From Mycoavidus sp. HKI (GTDB lineage: Bacteria > Pseudomonadota > Gammaproteobacteria > Burkholderiales > Burkholderiaceae): 64,000 nucleotides of DNA. Location: contig NZ_CP076444.2 in NCBI RefSeq assembly GCF_020023735.2, positions 821,501 through 885,500 on the forward strand, in the 5' to 3' direction. Shown here in pieces: positions 54,735-64,000 of this stretch (positions within the stretch are counted from its first letter, which is position 1; each line of letters starts with the position of its first letter). The notes below the pieces were generated by a model that saw only the letters and a list, made by a program, of their open reading frames with translations, did not search any database and was not told the origin of the DNA. The position numbers were made by a program, and so were the translations under genes.

Positions 54735-54777
54735 CTATACCCTATTATTACTATAGTGTAAGTCAATCAGGGTATAG
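54735..54777 (+). promoter_or_regulatory. Inverted repeat upstream of the MFS gene
   Basis: A perfect 9-bp inverted repeat (CTATACCCT at 54735-54743 and AGGGTATAG at 54769-54777) with a 25-base spacer lies 62 bases before the MFS start. The spacer is AT-rich and holds an ACTATAGT palindrome with a possible -10. It could be a regulator site for the transporter. Confidence 0.35.
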
Positions 54778-54838
54778 TGGTTTGGATACATGCAATCGAA
54801 GTTGTTTGCGGCAAGTTCGCCCTAACTAGGAGACTACG

Positions 54839-56029
54839 ATGAGAAAAGGTGCTCTTCCGCGTATCGTTTGGGTGTTAGGGGCGGTGAGCTTTTTCATGTC
54901 GCTCTCTTTCGAGTTAGGCCATGTTTTATTGCCGGCCTTACTGGTTGGCACAATGGGCATGAGTGTGACTGCGCTGGGCTTAGTTGAAGGCATTGCCGAT
55001 GCAATGAGCTTTATGATTAAAGTCTTGTCTGGCGCACTCAGTGATTATCTAGGGCGGCGTAAATGGTTTATTTTAGTGGGTTATGGCTTGGCCGCTTTGA
55101 GTAAGCCATTTTTCCCGTTGGCTACTGGGCCCGCCATGTTGGTGAGCGCGCGTTTGTTTGAGAGCTTTGGCAGAGGTGTGCGCAGCGCGCCGAGAGATGC
55201 ACTGATTGCTGATATGTGTTCACCTGCGGTTCATGGCGCCTGTTTTGGTTTGCGTCAATCAGCCAGTACTTTTGGTGCGGTGATTGGGGCATTACTGGCG
55301 ATGGGGCTGATGTTTTGGTCGGCGGAGAATATTCGGCTGATTCTTTGGGTTCCTGTTATTCCAGCATGTATTGCAGTTGTTTTGCTGATTTTTGGTATTC
55401 ATGAAACTGGGCGGGCGCCTAGCAAGTCTTCTTTAAAAAGATTCCCTTTGCATTGGCGGGCATTGCGTGAATTTTCAGTGCATTATTGGTTAATTGTGGT
55501 GATTGTGGCGCTCTTCTCAATGGTGCAATTGAGGACCGCATTTATCTTATTACGTGCTCAACAAGTTGGCCTTGAACCGAGGTGGATTCCTGGTGTCGTC
55601 GTTGTCATGTATTTAGCTTACTCGCTGTCCGCTTATCCAATAGGTAAAATTTCAGACCAAATGGATCGCCGTTTTTTATTTGCGTTTGGCCTGGTATTGA
55701 TGATTCTGGCGAATGTGCTATTTGGTTTAGGTTATTCGATCGCGCTTTTATTGCTGGGTGTTATCTTATGGGGGCTGCATATGGGATTTATCCATGGTTT
55801 ATTAGCTGCGATGCTGGCTGAGGCAGCGCCAGAGGCGCTACGTGGTACAGCGTTTGGTATTGCTAATCTAGCCAGTGGTGTGTGCATGGTAATAGGCAGT
55901 GTGGCAGCCGGATGGCTATGGGACTACCTGGGGTCATCAGCTAGCTTCTTGACGGCGGCTTGGTTGGCGCTGATTCCTTTATTGTTATGCGTGTTGGTGC
56001 TCCGCCCAGCAACGTTTTATCGTCAATAG
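54839..56029 (+). CDS. MFS transporter
   Basis: A 396-residue major facilitator with about twelve spans. Conserved parts are SGALSDYLGRRKWFILVGYGLAALSK (the MFS loop 2-3 motif), RLFESFGRGVRSAPRDALIADMCSP, and a GTAFGIANLASGVCMVIGSVAAGWLWDYLG block in the C-terminal half. The substrate is not known. AGGAG lies 7 bases before the ATG. It stands alone downstream of the tRNA pair, with an inverted repeat before it, so it may have its own regulation. Drug, sugar phosphate or signal molecule export are all possible. Confidence 0.85.
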   Translation: MRKGALPRIVWVLGAVSFFMSLSFELGHVLLPALLVGTMGMSVTALGLVEGIADAMSFMIKVLSGALSDYLGRRKWFILVGYGLAALSKPFFPLATGPAMLVSARLFESFGRGVRSAPRDALIADMCSPAVHGACFGLRQSASTFGAVIGALLAMGLMFWSAENIRLILWVPVIPACIAVVLLIFGIHETGRAPSKSSLKRFPLHWRALREFSVHYWLIVVIVALFSMVQLRTAFILLRAQQVGLEPRWIPGVVVVMYLAYSLSAYPIGKISDQMDRRFLFAFGLVLMILANVLFGLGYSIALLLLGVILWGLHMGFIHGLLAAMLAEAAPEALRGTAFGIANLASGVCMVIGSVAAGWLWDYLGSSASFLTAAWLALIPLLLCVLVLRPATFYRQ

Positions 56030-56074
56030 CAGACGGTGAGGTTAGCGTTGCGCTAAACCGAATGAGTTGCCAGG

Positions 56075-57802
56075 TTATCGCTTGCGTACACGTTCGCTAC
56101 GCACATACAGCCGAAAACGTTCATCACGGTCGGCCGGCCGGTGGCCTTCCCAGACGAGCTTCCAAACAAAAGGCGAAAGTGAGGCGGGGGCACCGTAATC
56201 CCACGTGTCTTGACGCAGCAATACATCACAATCTTCGTTATCAAAGGCAAAACGCATTGCGCCAAAATAAGCAAAAGAAGCGATTTGTGCGTCGCCTAGC
56301 CGTACCGGGCTAATACATTGATAATCGGTGGGTAAATGATGTGCAATTTGAGCGGCAACGTCACGATAGGTTCGGCTGTAATTGACCAACGGTAACCATA
56401 AAGTCATCAATAATACCCACATCAGGGTTGTGCCTGCGCTGGATAGAATAACACTGCGCCATAGTACTTTGGGGTGACGCGCCAGTCGCCAATGAACGAG
56501 GGCAATCCAGCAGCCGGTGACAAGTAAGGCAATAATAAATGCGGGTAGCCTGAATTCAGCTTGGAAACCAGGCGCGAGCCGTGCTAGATTGTGGGCGATT
56601 TGAGCTGGGAAGCCCGTTTGCTGTGCGATCCAGACGATCCAGACGAACGAGCCCAGAATGGTAAAACTAAGTAGCGCGAACCAATCGATCGCATTGATCG
56701 TGCCGCGCTTAAGTGTGGGTAAAGCGAATGTTGCTAGGATGGAAAGTGCCGGCAGTAATAGTAGAAAAAGCCGGTTAGTCTCATTAGTTTGCAGGGCAAT
56801 CAAGATCAGTAGCGCGCTGATGACGGACAGCGCAATCGTCACATGGGGCGCGCGCCGCAGACCTGCCCAGCTATACCAGGACCATGCGGCAAGCGGCCAT
56901 GCCGGCCAGGTATAGAGGGGTAAGTTTTTTAGAGCGTAAAAAAGCGCGCTGGCCGGTGAGCCGGAGAAGGTGTGGATATTGCCAAAGATCCAGGCATGTA
57001 AATAAGCTCTAGCTTCGTCGCTTAAAGCAATATAGGCAGTCAGCGGCCAGGCAATCGCGATCAGCGCTAGCACAGGCAAGCCAATGGTGAGTAAGGCTGT
57101 GCTACGCAGCTCACGCGTCACCAGCGTTAATACGGCAGTACTGACCAGGAGCGCAACCAGTAAAGCTGGGTTCGCAGCAAGCAATAGCAGGCCCAGGGCA
57201 AATCCCCACCAGAGTGCGCCTTGCTTGGGTTTATCAATGCTGCGGATCAGGCCATAGAGCATGATCGCAATACAGGCAAGTTGCGTGATTTCAGGTGTGG
57301 TTTCATGGCTGCGCTCGGCCATTCCAAAGCAGCCCAGCAGGATCAATAGTGCACCATCGGCAAGGGTGCGACCATAATCACGTGAAGAAGGTTCGCCGCC
57401 GAACGCATATTTGAAAGGCTGCACTTCAGCGCGGCGACCTAATAGGTAGCTGCTATACCAAACAAAGGCGCAGCTAATGCACAATAAGCACGCGGTGACA
57501 ATATGCGTAGCGCCAATTGGATTAAGCCAAGGTCCAAAGATGCGCAGGCTGATCGCGCCGAGCCAATAAGAGAGGGGGCCGCTGCTGGTGATGGCTTTAC
57601 CCGCAAGATTGGGCAGCAGCCAATCTTGCCAACTGCCATTGGCCAGTGTCCACATGATACCGAAGCCGGCCGCATCTTCGTTTTTCCATGGGTCGCGCCC
57701 AAACAGGCCCGTCACCGCATACACCATGCAAATGGCAAGTAATAACCAGCGTGGCAATGTGCGAGTAGCGGAAGTGGTCAGACGAACAACAGCAGACTTC
57801 AT
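56075..57802 (-). CDS. ArnT-like family 39 glycosyltransferase
   Basis: A 575-residue polytopic inner-membrane glycosyltransferase of the GT39/ArnT type (GT-C fold). The N-terminal span is followed by RDPWKNEDAAGFGIMW, where the GT-C catalytic acidic residue sits in a periplasmic loop, then GPLSYWLGA and about ten further spans; the last 90 residues form a soluble periplasmic domain. Relatives transfer sugars from undecaprenyl phosphate to lipid A or proteins. In Burkholderia ArnT-like enzymes modify lipid A, but the substrate here cannot be told. The gene is convergent with the MFS gene. Confidence 0.8.
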   Translation of the reverse strand: MKSAVVRLTTSATRTLPRWLLLAICMVYAVTGLFGRDPWKNEDAAGFGIMWTLANGSWQDWLLPNLAGKAITSSGPLSYWLGAISLRIFGPWLNPIGATHIVTACLLCISCAFVWYSSYLLGRRAEVQPFKYAFGGEPSSRDYGRTLADGALLILLGCFGMAERSHETTPEITQLACIAIMLYGLIRSIDKPKQGALWWGFALGLLLLAANPALLVALLVSTAVLTLVTRELRSTALLTIGLPVLALIAIAWPLTAYIALSDEARAYLHAWIFGNIHTFSGSPASALFYALKNLPLYTWPAWPLAAWSWYSWAGLRRAPHVTIALSVISALLILIALQTNETNRLFLLLLPALSILATFALPTLKRGTINAIDWFALLSFTILGSFVWIVWIAQQTGFPAQIAHNLARLAPGFQAEFRLPAFIIALLVTGCWIALVHWRLARHPKVLWRSVILSSAGTTLMWVLLMTLWLPLVNYSRTYRDVAAQIAHHLPTDYQCISPVRLGDAQIASFAYFGAMRFAFDNEDCDVLLRQDTWDYGAPASLSPFVWKLVWEGHRPADRDERFRLYVRSERVRKR

Positions 57803-57857
57803 GCGTGGTGGTTAGCGTAACTTGATGATGAGCTTGGCGTGACTCAAGCACACAATA

Positions 57858-57888
57858 AATAAAAAAAGGGCAGCTAATAGGCTGCCCG
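57858..57888 (-). terminator. Intrinsic terminator of rpmE2
   Basis: On the minus strand GGGCAGC (57887-57881) pairs with GCTGCCC (57874-57868) across a six-base loop, followed by seven T (57867-57861). It lies about 70 bases after the rpmE2 stop. Confidence 0.85.
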
Positions 57889-57958
57889 GGTTGCCTCGGT
57901 GCGAAGCGATGGCATCTTACGCTCGCTTGCTACACCGATGCCAATGCTGACTTGAACC

Positions 57959-58246
57959 TTACGCTGGGTCTGAGCTTTGAGCCTCTGGGCTTTGAGTCGC
58001 TTTAGTGTAATTCGCGTATTTGCGCTTGAATTTCTCAACCGTTCCTTCGGTGTCAACAATTTTGTTTTGGCCGGTATAGAAAGGGTGGGAGGCTGATGAA
58101 ATTTCCATTTTTGCAAGCGGATATTCTTTGCCTTCGTGTTGGATCGTTTCGCGTGTATTGACTGTCGAGCGCGTCACAATTTTGTCGCTAGACGACATAT
58201 CCATAAAAACGACTTCGCGGTATTGTGGATGTATATTTTCTTTCAT
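57959..58246 (-). CDS. rpmE2: Ribosomal protein L31 type B
   Basis: A 95-residue ribosomal protein of the zinc-free L31 type (no CxxC pair). It starts with [16 protein letters not shown], contains [27 protein letters not shown] as expected, and ends in a non-conserved tail rich in serine and alanine. The start at 58246 has AAGGA upstream. It lies in the order trxA-rho-rpmE2 common in betaproteobacteria and has its own terminator. Confidence 0.95.
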   Translation of the reverse strand: MKENIHPQYREVVFMDMSSSDKIVTRSTVNTRETIQHEGKEYPLAKMEISSASHPFYTGQNKIVDTEGTVEKFKRKYANYTKATQSPEAQSSDPA

Positions 58247-58440
58247 ATTTCATTCCTTGCGTGGATGCAGTCACTTTTGTCCGCGTCTAATCGAGTCGAC
58301 GCGGACTTCTTTGCTGCGCTAAAGCTATTTTCAAAGCAGAAAACGCATTATTATGCCAGAAAATTGCTGGCTAATAGATTAGATTAAAAACTTGCTTTTG
58401 AGAAGCCATGTGTGCCGTGTCTGATATAGGCTGATTAAAA

Positions 58441-59703
58441 CTATCCGCCGCGGCGCATCATATCGAAAAATTCAGCGTTGTTCTTTGTTTGTTTGAACTT
58501 ATCCATTAAAAATTCTAACGCTTCGACTTCATCCATGTCATGAATGAATTTGCGCAGGACCCAGATCTTTTGCAGGATTTCCGGTTTAATCAGTAACTCT
58601 TCGCGGCGGGTGCCTGATTTATTGAGATTGATAGCGGGGTAGATCCGTTTTTCAGCCATGCGCCGCTCAAGGTGTACTTCCATATTGCCGGTACCCTTAA
58701 ATTCTTCGTAAATCACATCGTCCATCCGGCTGCCGGTTTCGATCAAGGCAGTACCGATGATGGTCAGTGAGCCACCTTCTTCGACATTACGGGCTGCCCC
58801 AAAGATGCGTTTTGGACGCTGTAGTGCATTCGCATCGACCCCGCCGGTTAAAACCTTGCCTGAGGTTGGCACCACGGTGTTATAGGCGCGCGCTAGGCGG
58901 GTAATTGAATCAAGCAAAATCACCACGTCTTGCTTCATTTCGACCAAACGTTTTGCTTTTTCAAGCACCATTTCAGCAACTTGCACATGGCGCGAAGCAG
59001 GCTCGTCGAAGGTTGAGGCAATCACTTCGCCGGCGACTGAGCGCTGCATTTCAGTGACTTCCTCGGGGCGTTCGTCAATCAGTAAGACGAACAGCTTGAT
59101 ATCGGGGTGATTGGCTTTAATCGCATGTGCGATATGTTGTTGAATCACCGTTTTGCCTGATTTGGGCGAGGCCACGAGTAAACCGCGTTGGCCTTTACCA
59201 ATCGGCGCGATCATATCAATGATCCGGCCCGTAATGTTTTCTTCGCCACGTATGTCTCGCTCGAGCAGAAGTGGTTTATTCGGGTGTAGCGGGGTCAGGT
59301 TCTCAAACATAATTTTATGCTTTGAGGCCTCAGGGGGCTCGCAATTGACCTTATCTACTTTCACCAGGGCAAAGTAGCGCTCACCGTCTTTGGGGGTGCG
59401 GACTTCGCCTTCAATCGTATCGCCAGTGTGTAGATTAAAGCGCCGAATTTGCGATGGACTGATATAAATATCATCCGGGCTCGCTAGATAGGAAGTTTCT
59501 GGCGAGCGTAAAAAACCGAAACCGTCAGGCAAGACCTCTAGCGTGCCATCACCAAAGATGGTTTCGCCCGTCTTGGCGCGTTTTTTTAAGATCGCAAACA
59601 TTAGCTCCTGTTTGCGCAGGCGGTTTGCGTTTTCGATTTCTAGGCCATTGGCCATTTCAATGAGGGCGGATACGTGTAAAGATTTGAGCTCAGATAAGTG
59701 CAT
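58441..59703 (-). CDS. rho: Transcription termination factor Rho
   Basis: A 420-residue hexameric helicase that ends transcription at Rho-dependent sites. The N-terminal Rho_N helices, cold-shock RNA-binding domain ([29 protein letters not shown]) and the ATPase domain with Walker A (ASPKSGKTV) and the DEVTEMQR block in [14 protein letters not shown] are all normal. The full length and the RNA-binding motifs indicate an active protein. A 171-base leader separates it from trxA and may carry Rho autoregulation, which is known in other bacteria. Confidence 0.95.
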   Translation of the reverse strand: MHLSELKSLHVSALIEMANGLEIENANRLRKQELMFAILKKRAKTGETIFGDGTLEVLPDGFGFLRSPETSYLASPDDIYISPSQIRRFNLHTGDTIEGEVRTPKDGERYFALVKVDKVNCEPPEASKHKIMFENLTPLHPNKPLLLERDIRGEENITGRIIDMIAPIGKGQRGLLVASPKSGKTVIQQHIAHAIKANHPDIKLFVLLIDERPEEVTEMQRSVAGEVIASTFDEPASRHVQVAEMVLEKAKRLVEMKQDVVILLDSITRLARAYNTVVPTSGKVLTGGVDANALQRPKRIFGAARNVEEGGSLTIIGTALIETGSRMDDVIYEEFKGTGNMEVHLERRMAEKRIYPAINLNKSGTRREELLIKPEILQKIWVLRKFIHDMDEVEALEFLMDKFKQTKNNAEFFDMMRRGG

Positions 59704-59874
59704 ACGGAATCCCGCTAGGGAAAAAGGTTGTCGCTAAGGACTAAAGGAATGGGAGAGCGAACGCTCAGGAAATTAAACGATATGAATTTTTTTGTATTCT
59801 AGCACAGCGTGCACGGCTAATCGAGTTTTTTCAGAAACTTTTGTAACCGGCACGATTTTGAGTGGGCGCTAGGG

Positions 59875-60201
59875 TTAAAGGTGGCTATCGAGAAACGAGG
59901 TGAGTTGGTGTTTCGATAAAGCGCCGACCTTTTGCGCAGCAACCGCGCCATTTTTAAAGAGAATCAAGGTCGGGATGCCGCGTACGCCGAATTTAGCTGG
60001 GGTTGCCTGGTTTTGATCAACATTGATTTTGGCAATATGCAAGCGGTCGCTGTAAGTTTGCGCAAGTTCATCCAGGATAGGCGCAATCTGCTTGCATGGG
60101 CCGCACCAATCAGCCCAAAAATCTAATAATACGGGCCGCTCGGCCTTGAGAACTTCTTCTTCAAAGGACGCGTCGTTAATAATCTTGATGAGTGAATTCA
60201 T
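59875..60201 (-). CDS. trxA: Thioredoxin 1
   Basis: A 108-residue thioredoxin with the active site [13 protein letters not shown] and the conserved cis-proline segment [11 protein letters not shown]. It reduces disulfides in the cytoplasm. The length and sequence are typical. Confidence 0.95.
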   Translation of the reverse strand: MNSLIKIINDASFEEEVLKAERPVLLDFWADWCGPCKQIAPILDELAQTYSDRLHIAKINVDQNQATPAKFGVRGIPTLILFKNGAVAAQKVGALSKHQLTSFLDSHL

Positions 60202-60345
60202 TGTGAATGTACCTCTTCCAACCGGGGGGAAATTGTAGCGAATCTATAAACAGGCGTTATCTTAGCCTAAATTGTTTAAGTTGTGAGAGGGTTTGACAAG
60301 TAGGCTAGGCCGTTACACAAGTTAGATAAAACATAAAAATGCTTC

Positions 60346-61839
60346 TTATGTCGCACTGACGGCGCAGGTATCTGCAGCTTTGGCGGACATGCATGTGGAT
60401 ACCTTTTCTTGAATGGTGCAATTTTTCAATAATTCACCTGATCGATCGTATACTGCAACTTGCCAACTCCAAGTCTTGCTGTCAGCGTTGGCGGGGTCGA
60501 CACGTTTCATGACCATATAGCCATATTGCTGATGCAAAATGTCGATGGCTTGGATCTCTACTTTGGGGTCGGCGTGAGGAACAATGTCAATACCTTTGTT
60601 TTGCAAATAGTGTATCCGTTCTGCTTGAGATGTGTAACGCAATAAATCTTCTAGCAAGCCTGAATTATCCAAGGCTGCGCCGGAAAATCCAACAATAAAA
60701 TGCGAGGGATGCGAAGAAAACTTAATATGCTGCCAGATATGAAAGTCGCTCGCCAAGACCAGCTTGATTCCTTCTGGAAAAAGCTTTTTATTTTTGTTTA
60801 AAAAGACTGATTTGATTGCCGTTCCTATATACGGTTTTTCAATGCTGCCCGCTAGCGCTAATACGGGGGTATGCATGAGTAAAATGTTGTGAGTCGCTTT
60901 TTGCGCGAGTTTTTCCATTTCCGTATACTTTTGCAGGTATTGGGAATAAGCATAGTGATCGGGGTGCAAATTTCCAAAACGTGACCGGGCTGTATCAAAA
61001 ACAATAAATTGCTCACTGACTCCGAGCGGGATAGCATAAGGAGAACTATAGTCGCCGGCATAGTCGCGTGGTTTGCCTGCTGCAAGCGGCTGGATGCAAT
61101 CTTGCTCCTTGTGTTGCCACGGCCGCGGATCTAAAAATCGCCACCACCCCTGTCCAGCAAATTGGCAGCTCTCACGATTACCGCGCACCATGATCCAAGG
61201 CGCTACCTTTAATAAGTCATCGGCGGGCTCAAAAAAATCCAGATTCCAAGTATCAAAATCTGCATGTTCTCGCTCTTTCTTTCTTGCTTGTCGGTAATGA
61301 TAATCGCCAAGATGAATGACTAAGTCTAAATCAGGGGTTTGCGCTGCAGTTTGGGCAATCTTCTTAAATGGAGTTTCACCATCGCATGATTGTCCTTCAG
61401 GCACTCGGCAGCCCGTATCCCCAATAACGACAATAGTCTGGGGAAATTTTTTTCCTAAGCTTAATTCTCTGCCACTAATAGAGATGGTTTTTGCCTCTTG
61501 TGTGAGCGGCTTTTCGCAGGTAAGCGGTAAATTATCCAAATTAGGCAGGCCCTGCGCATCGCGGTCGCTTCTTTCCTGCCGCACGGTCATATCGTGCTCC
61601 ACTCCATTAATCTTAATCTTGGGGCATGCATCTCCCTTAGCGATTGCTCGGGCGATGCGTTCGCCTTCTTGACCTAATACGACGAAGGCTGAATGCACGT
61701 CAGTGTGCGCCACTGCTGTGGCGTTGGGGGTGTGCGGATCTTGATCGCTACTGCCGTTGCCGCAAGCGGATAACGCGGCGATGAGTGAAAATCTGATTAA
61801 AGCGAGCGGGATAAATGGGTAGCAAATGTGCAGGTGCAT
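60346..61839 (-). CDS. Lipoprotein metallophosphoesterase
   Basis: A 497-residue exported calcineurin-like phosphoesterase. The ATG at 61839 gives a lipoprotein signal (hydrophobic core then LSAC) and has AGGAAG upstream. Metal-binding motifs of the family follow in order: VVIGDTGC, HLGDYHYRQ, VRGNRESC, LLMHTPVL and ASDFHIWQH, making a complete site. Eight cysteines suggest disulfides in the periplasm or outside. The pattern is close to purple acid or alkaline phosphatase-like enzymes, and phosphate scavenging is a reasonable guess but not shown. The gene stands between trxA and tig with no obvious partner. Confidence 0.75.
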   Translation of the reverse strand: MHLHICYPFIPLALIRFSLIAALSACGNGSSDQDPHTPNATAVAHTDVHSAFVVLGQEGERIARAIAKGDACPKIKINGVEHDMTVRQERSDRDAQGLPNLDNLPLTCEKPLTQEAKTISISGRELSLGKKFPQTIVVIGDTGCRVPEGQSCDGETPFKKIAQTAAQTPDLDLVIHLGDYHYRQARKKEREHADFDTWNLDFFEPADDLLKVAPWIMVRGNRESCQFAGQGWWRFLDPRPWQHKEQDCIQPLAAGKPRDYAGDYSSPYAIPLGVSEQFIVFDTARSRFGNLHPDHYAYSQYLQKYTEMEKLAQKATHNILLMHTPVLALAGSIEKPYIGTAIKSVFLNKNKKLFPEGIKLVLASDFHIWQHIKFSSHPSHFIVGFSGAALDNSGLLEDLLRYTSQAERIHYLQNKGIDIVPHADPKVEIQAIDILHQQYGYMVMKRVDPANADSKTWSWQVAVYDRSGELLKNCTIQEKVSTCMSAKAADTCAVSAT

Positions 61840-62129
61840 GATAAAACCACTTCCTAAATGAAATTCCAGGGTGAAGGTCTCTTCGAGATGTATGAAGTAT
61901 TTTAGGTAGCGGGGAATATTTGATAGAATGACGACGTTCAGTCGCACTTTCCATATTAGGCTACTTATTCCATTATTTTTAGTACAAAACCTCTAACTCT
62001 CTAGATGCGCAGACTTAGATTGGTATGGCTGCGGCAGGAGGGTATTGGAAGAAGCATGATTAGCAGAACCTTGAGCATACTCATACTCACGCACTTGGCT
62101 GAGTGTTTTTATTAGGACAATTTGATTTT

Positions 62130-63521
62130 ATGACCCAGAACATTAATATAGAAAACCTTGGTAAGCTTGAACGGAGTATTCGCCTTCCTTTACAGAAGGA
62201 CGGTATACATCAAGAGGTCGATGTGCGTATCCGTAAGATCGCAAAAAATTTCAAACACCCTGGTTTTAGGCCTGGTAAAGCACCGCTCAAAATGGTTGCA
62301 CAACAGCATCAGGAACGACTTCGGACTGAAGTGCTGTATGACAAAGCAGGCCAGGAATTATTGACCATTAGTCAAGCCCAAAATTTCAGAATCGCAGGCT
62401 TGCCAAGCTTAGACATAAAGAGTGATTTAGCGGATGCGGATACTTATGTAGTGGACGCCACCTTCGAGGTATTTCCCGAGGTGACAATTGGTGATTTGTC
62501 CGCTGCAGAAATTACGCGTACGACGACCCTGATTGGTGCCGAGCAAATTGATGTCACCCTTGACATGCTGCGCAAGCAGCGCGTCCACTATCATGTGCGT
62601 GGTGAGGCTGGCGCCCATGGCGATGGCAATGGTGGGTTGGCTGCGCAAGCTGGGGATCGAGTGCAAGTGGATTGGACTGGCACGATAGATGGCAAGCCAT
62701 TTAATGGCAGTGTTGCAGAAAATGCTGAACTGGTTTTGAGTGAAAAAAAACCAGATCAAGAGAGCCAAAAAAATCATCAGCGGATGATTCTGGAGCAGTT
62801 TGAAAATGCAGTGCTTGGCCTTGAGGTAGGGAACAGCCGAGAATTTGAATTGAGCTTCCCAGACGACTATCAAGACAGCGAAATGGCCGGTAAAACAGCT
62901 CAGATTGCACTGACCCTCAAAAAAGTCGAATGGCCGCATTACCCGGAAATCGATGCAGATTTTGCGCGCTCAATGGGGATTGAAGACGGTGACGTGGCAA
63001 AGCTACGCGAAGCCATTCAGGCAAGTCTCGAGCGCGAAGCGAAAAAGCGCACGCAATCACTCCTAACTCAGCAAGTAATGGATGCGCTGATTGCCACCAC
63101 AGAGCTTGACGTGCCAAGCGTACTGGTCGCAGAAGCGCAACAGCATCTGCTTGAGAGGATGCACGCAGATCTCGAACGACGGGGCCTGACAAAGGCAAAA
63201 CGGCCTTCGATTCCGGCCGAAATCTTTAAAGATCAAGCTGAGCGCCGCGTAAAATTGGGCTTAGTGATCAATGAATTGGTGCGCGCGCACAGTTTGCAGG
63301 TAAAACCTGAGCAGGTTCGAGCTGAGGTTGAAGAGCGCGCGCAAAGTTATGCTGACCCGCAAGCAGCCGTGCGCTGGTATTATGCAGAACGTAAGCATTT
63401 GGCTGAAATAGAAAATGATCTGGCTGAAGGCAATATCGTTGACTTTGTACTCGGTCAAGCCAAGATAACCGATAAGGAGGTGAGCTTTGAAGAATTAGCG
63501 CAAGCAGCAACGGCGCAGTAA
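62130..63521 (+). CDS. tig: Trigger factor
   Basis: A 463-residue ribosome-associated chaperone and prolyl isomerase. The N-terminal ribosome-binding domain carries the signature [12 protein letters not shown], the middle FKBP-type domain has [19 protein letters not shown], and the C-terminal chaperone domain is helical. An insert of about 12 residues ([14 protein letters not shown]) lies in the FKBP domain. The ATG at 62130 is chosen; the frame is open from 62103. It precedes clpP, as usual in proteobacteria. Confidence 0.95.
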   Translation: MTQNINIENLGKLERSIRLPLQKDGIHQEVDVRIRKIAKNFKHPGFRPGKAPLKMVAQQHQERLRTEVLYDKAGQELLTISQAQNFRIAGLPSLDIKSDLADADTYVVDATFEVFPEVTIGDLSAAEITRTTTLIGAEQIDVTLDMLRKQRVHYHVRGEAGAHGDGNGGLAAQAGDRVQVDWTGTIDGKPFNGSVAENAELVLSEKKPDQESQKNHQRMILEQFENAVLGLEVGNSREFELSFPDDYQDSEMAGKTAQIALTLKKVEWPHYPEIDADFARSMGIEDGDVAKLREAIQASLEREAKKRTQSLLTQQVMDALIATTELDVPSVLVAEAQQHLLERMHADLERRGLTKAKRPSIPAEIFKDQAERRVKLGLVINELVRAHSLQVKPEQVRAEVEERAQSYADPQAAVRWYYAERKHLAEIENDLAEGNIVDFVLGQAKITDKEVSFEELAQAATAQ

Positions 63522-63626
63522 AATAAATTCAGATAAGTTCATGGTGTTAAAAACCGCGGCATGCGGATGGGGCTATACGTTAGCTGATCCGCTGTGGCTA
63601 TTTAAAAATTTAATAAGGATAAGCGT

Positions 63627-64000
63627 ATGATGTCTTACGTTGATTTAGCTGCGCAGCGGTTCCCCCACCCTTCTGAGGGGCTTAATACGCAAGCACTGGG
63701 CCTGGTGCCGATGGTCGTTGAAACCAGTGGCCGCGGTGAGCGTGCTTATGATATCTACTCGCGTTTACTGAAAGAGCGCGTGATTTTTCTGATTGGCGAG
63801 GTCAATGATCAGACCGCCAATCTTATCGTGGCTCAGTTACTCTTTCTTGAAAGCGAGAATCCAGACAAAGATATTAGTCTGTATATTAATAGTCCTGGCG
63901 GCTCGGTCTCAGCGGGTATGGCGATCTACGATACATTGCAATTTATCAAGCCGGAAGTTTCAACCCTATGTATGGGACTGGCGGCTAGCATGGGCGCCTT
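63627..64000 (+). CDS. clpP: ClpP protease subunit, 5' part only
   Basis: The gene begins at 63627 (AAGGATA upstream) and runs off the window, so only about 124 residues are seen. They match Clp[30 protein letters not shown], then [17 protein letters not shown] and the active-site serine region GLAASMGAF at the end. The catalytic histidine and aspartate lie beyond the window. It is expected to pair with ClpX and follow tig in one operon. Confidence 0.95.
   Translation, partial: MMSYVDLAAQRFPHPSEGLNTQALGLVPMVVETSGRGERAYDIYSRLLKERVIFLIGEVNDQTANLIVAQLLFLESENPDKDISLYINSPGGSVSAGMAIYDTLQFIKPEVSTLCMGLAASMGA

Noticed and set aside
54521..54838. Integration site (att) at the tRNA pair for the NLR or MFS gene
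   Set aside because: I see no direct repeat of the tRNA 3' ends elsewhere in the window and no integrase gene, so there is no positive support.

Overview
The window looks like chromosome from a small-genome betaproteobacterium of the Burkholderiaceae, most likely an endofungal symbiont of the Mycoavidus / Candidatus Glomeribacter kind. The evidence is the betaproteobacterial housekeeping order (lptG-lptF-pepA-holC, zapA-6S RNA, trxA-rho-rpmE2, tig-clpP), a CysB-type regulator, and a very large NLR-like protein whose architecture I remember from Mortierellaceae fungi. The genus is an inference and was not checked by search.

Region 1 (about 1-29150) is an integrated conjugative element, or a large part of one. 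The plus strand starts with small ICE accessory genes (DUF2857-like, a small membrane protein, a PFL_4669/TIGR03761-like protein) and a 2-hydroxycarboxylate transporter. A minus-strand operon of about 20 kb follows (25014 down to 4863), with overlaps or very short gaps throughout. It encodes a P-type (Trb/VirB) type IV secretion system in the order trbB-C-D-E-J-x-L-F-G-I, then a SPI-7/R64-like thin (type IVB) pilus set pilL-N-O-P-Q-R-S-V, then a TraB-like nitrilase-fold membrane protein. Divergent from it are a MobH/TraI-like relaxase homologue that has lost its HD motif, a TraD coupling ATPase and a DUF4400 membrane protein. Both the trb operon and the small orphan ORF at 4290-4610 are preceded by intrinsic-terminator hairpins close to their start signals, which suggests attenuation. 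No integrase, attachment site, prepilin peptidase or shufflon recombinase is visible.

Region 2 (29.1-48.5 kb) is mostly core genome. A RES/Xre toxin-antitoxin pair is split by cysB. Then come the LptFG exporter subunits, PepA, Pol III chi, IlvD, Lgt, 6S RNA with ZapA and a small coiled-coil protein, a BtuB-BtuC-BtuD cobalamin uptake locus, ETF-ubiquinone oxidoreductase, RelA, CutA and a PIG-L deacetylase.

Region 3 (48.7-54.4 kb) is one 1898-residue gene: helical N-terminal region, NACHT ATPase, pentapeptide repeats, and twelve near-identical 42-residue WD40 repeats flanked by divergent blades (14 in all, enough for two seven-bladed propellers). It is the most striking object in the window and a candidate for gene exchange between bacterium and fungal host.

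Region 4 (54.5-64.0 kb) has tRNA-Gly(CCC), tRNA-Arg(CCU), an MFS transporter, an ArnT-like glycosyltransferase, rpmE2, rho, trxA, a lipoprotein metallophosphoesterase, trigger factor and the 5' part of clpP, which runs off the end.
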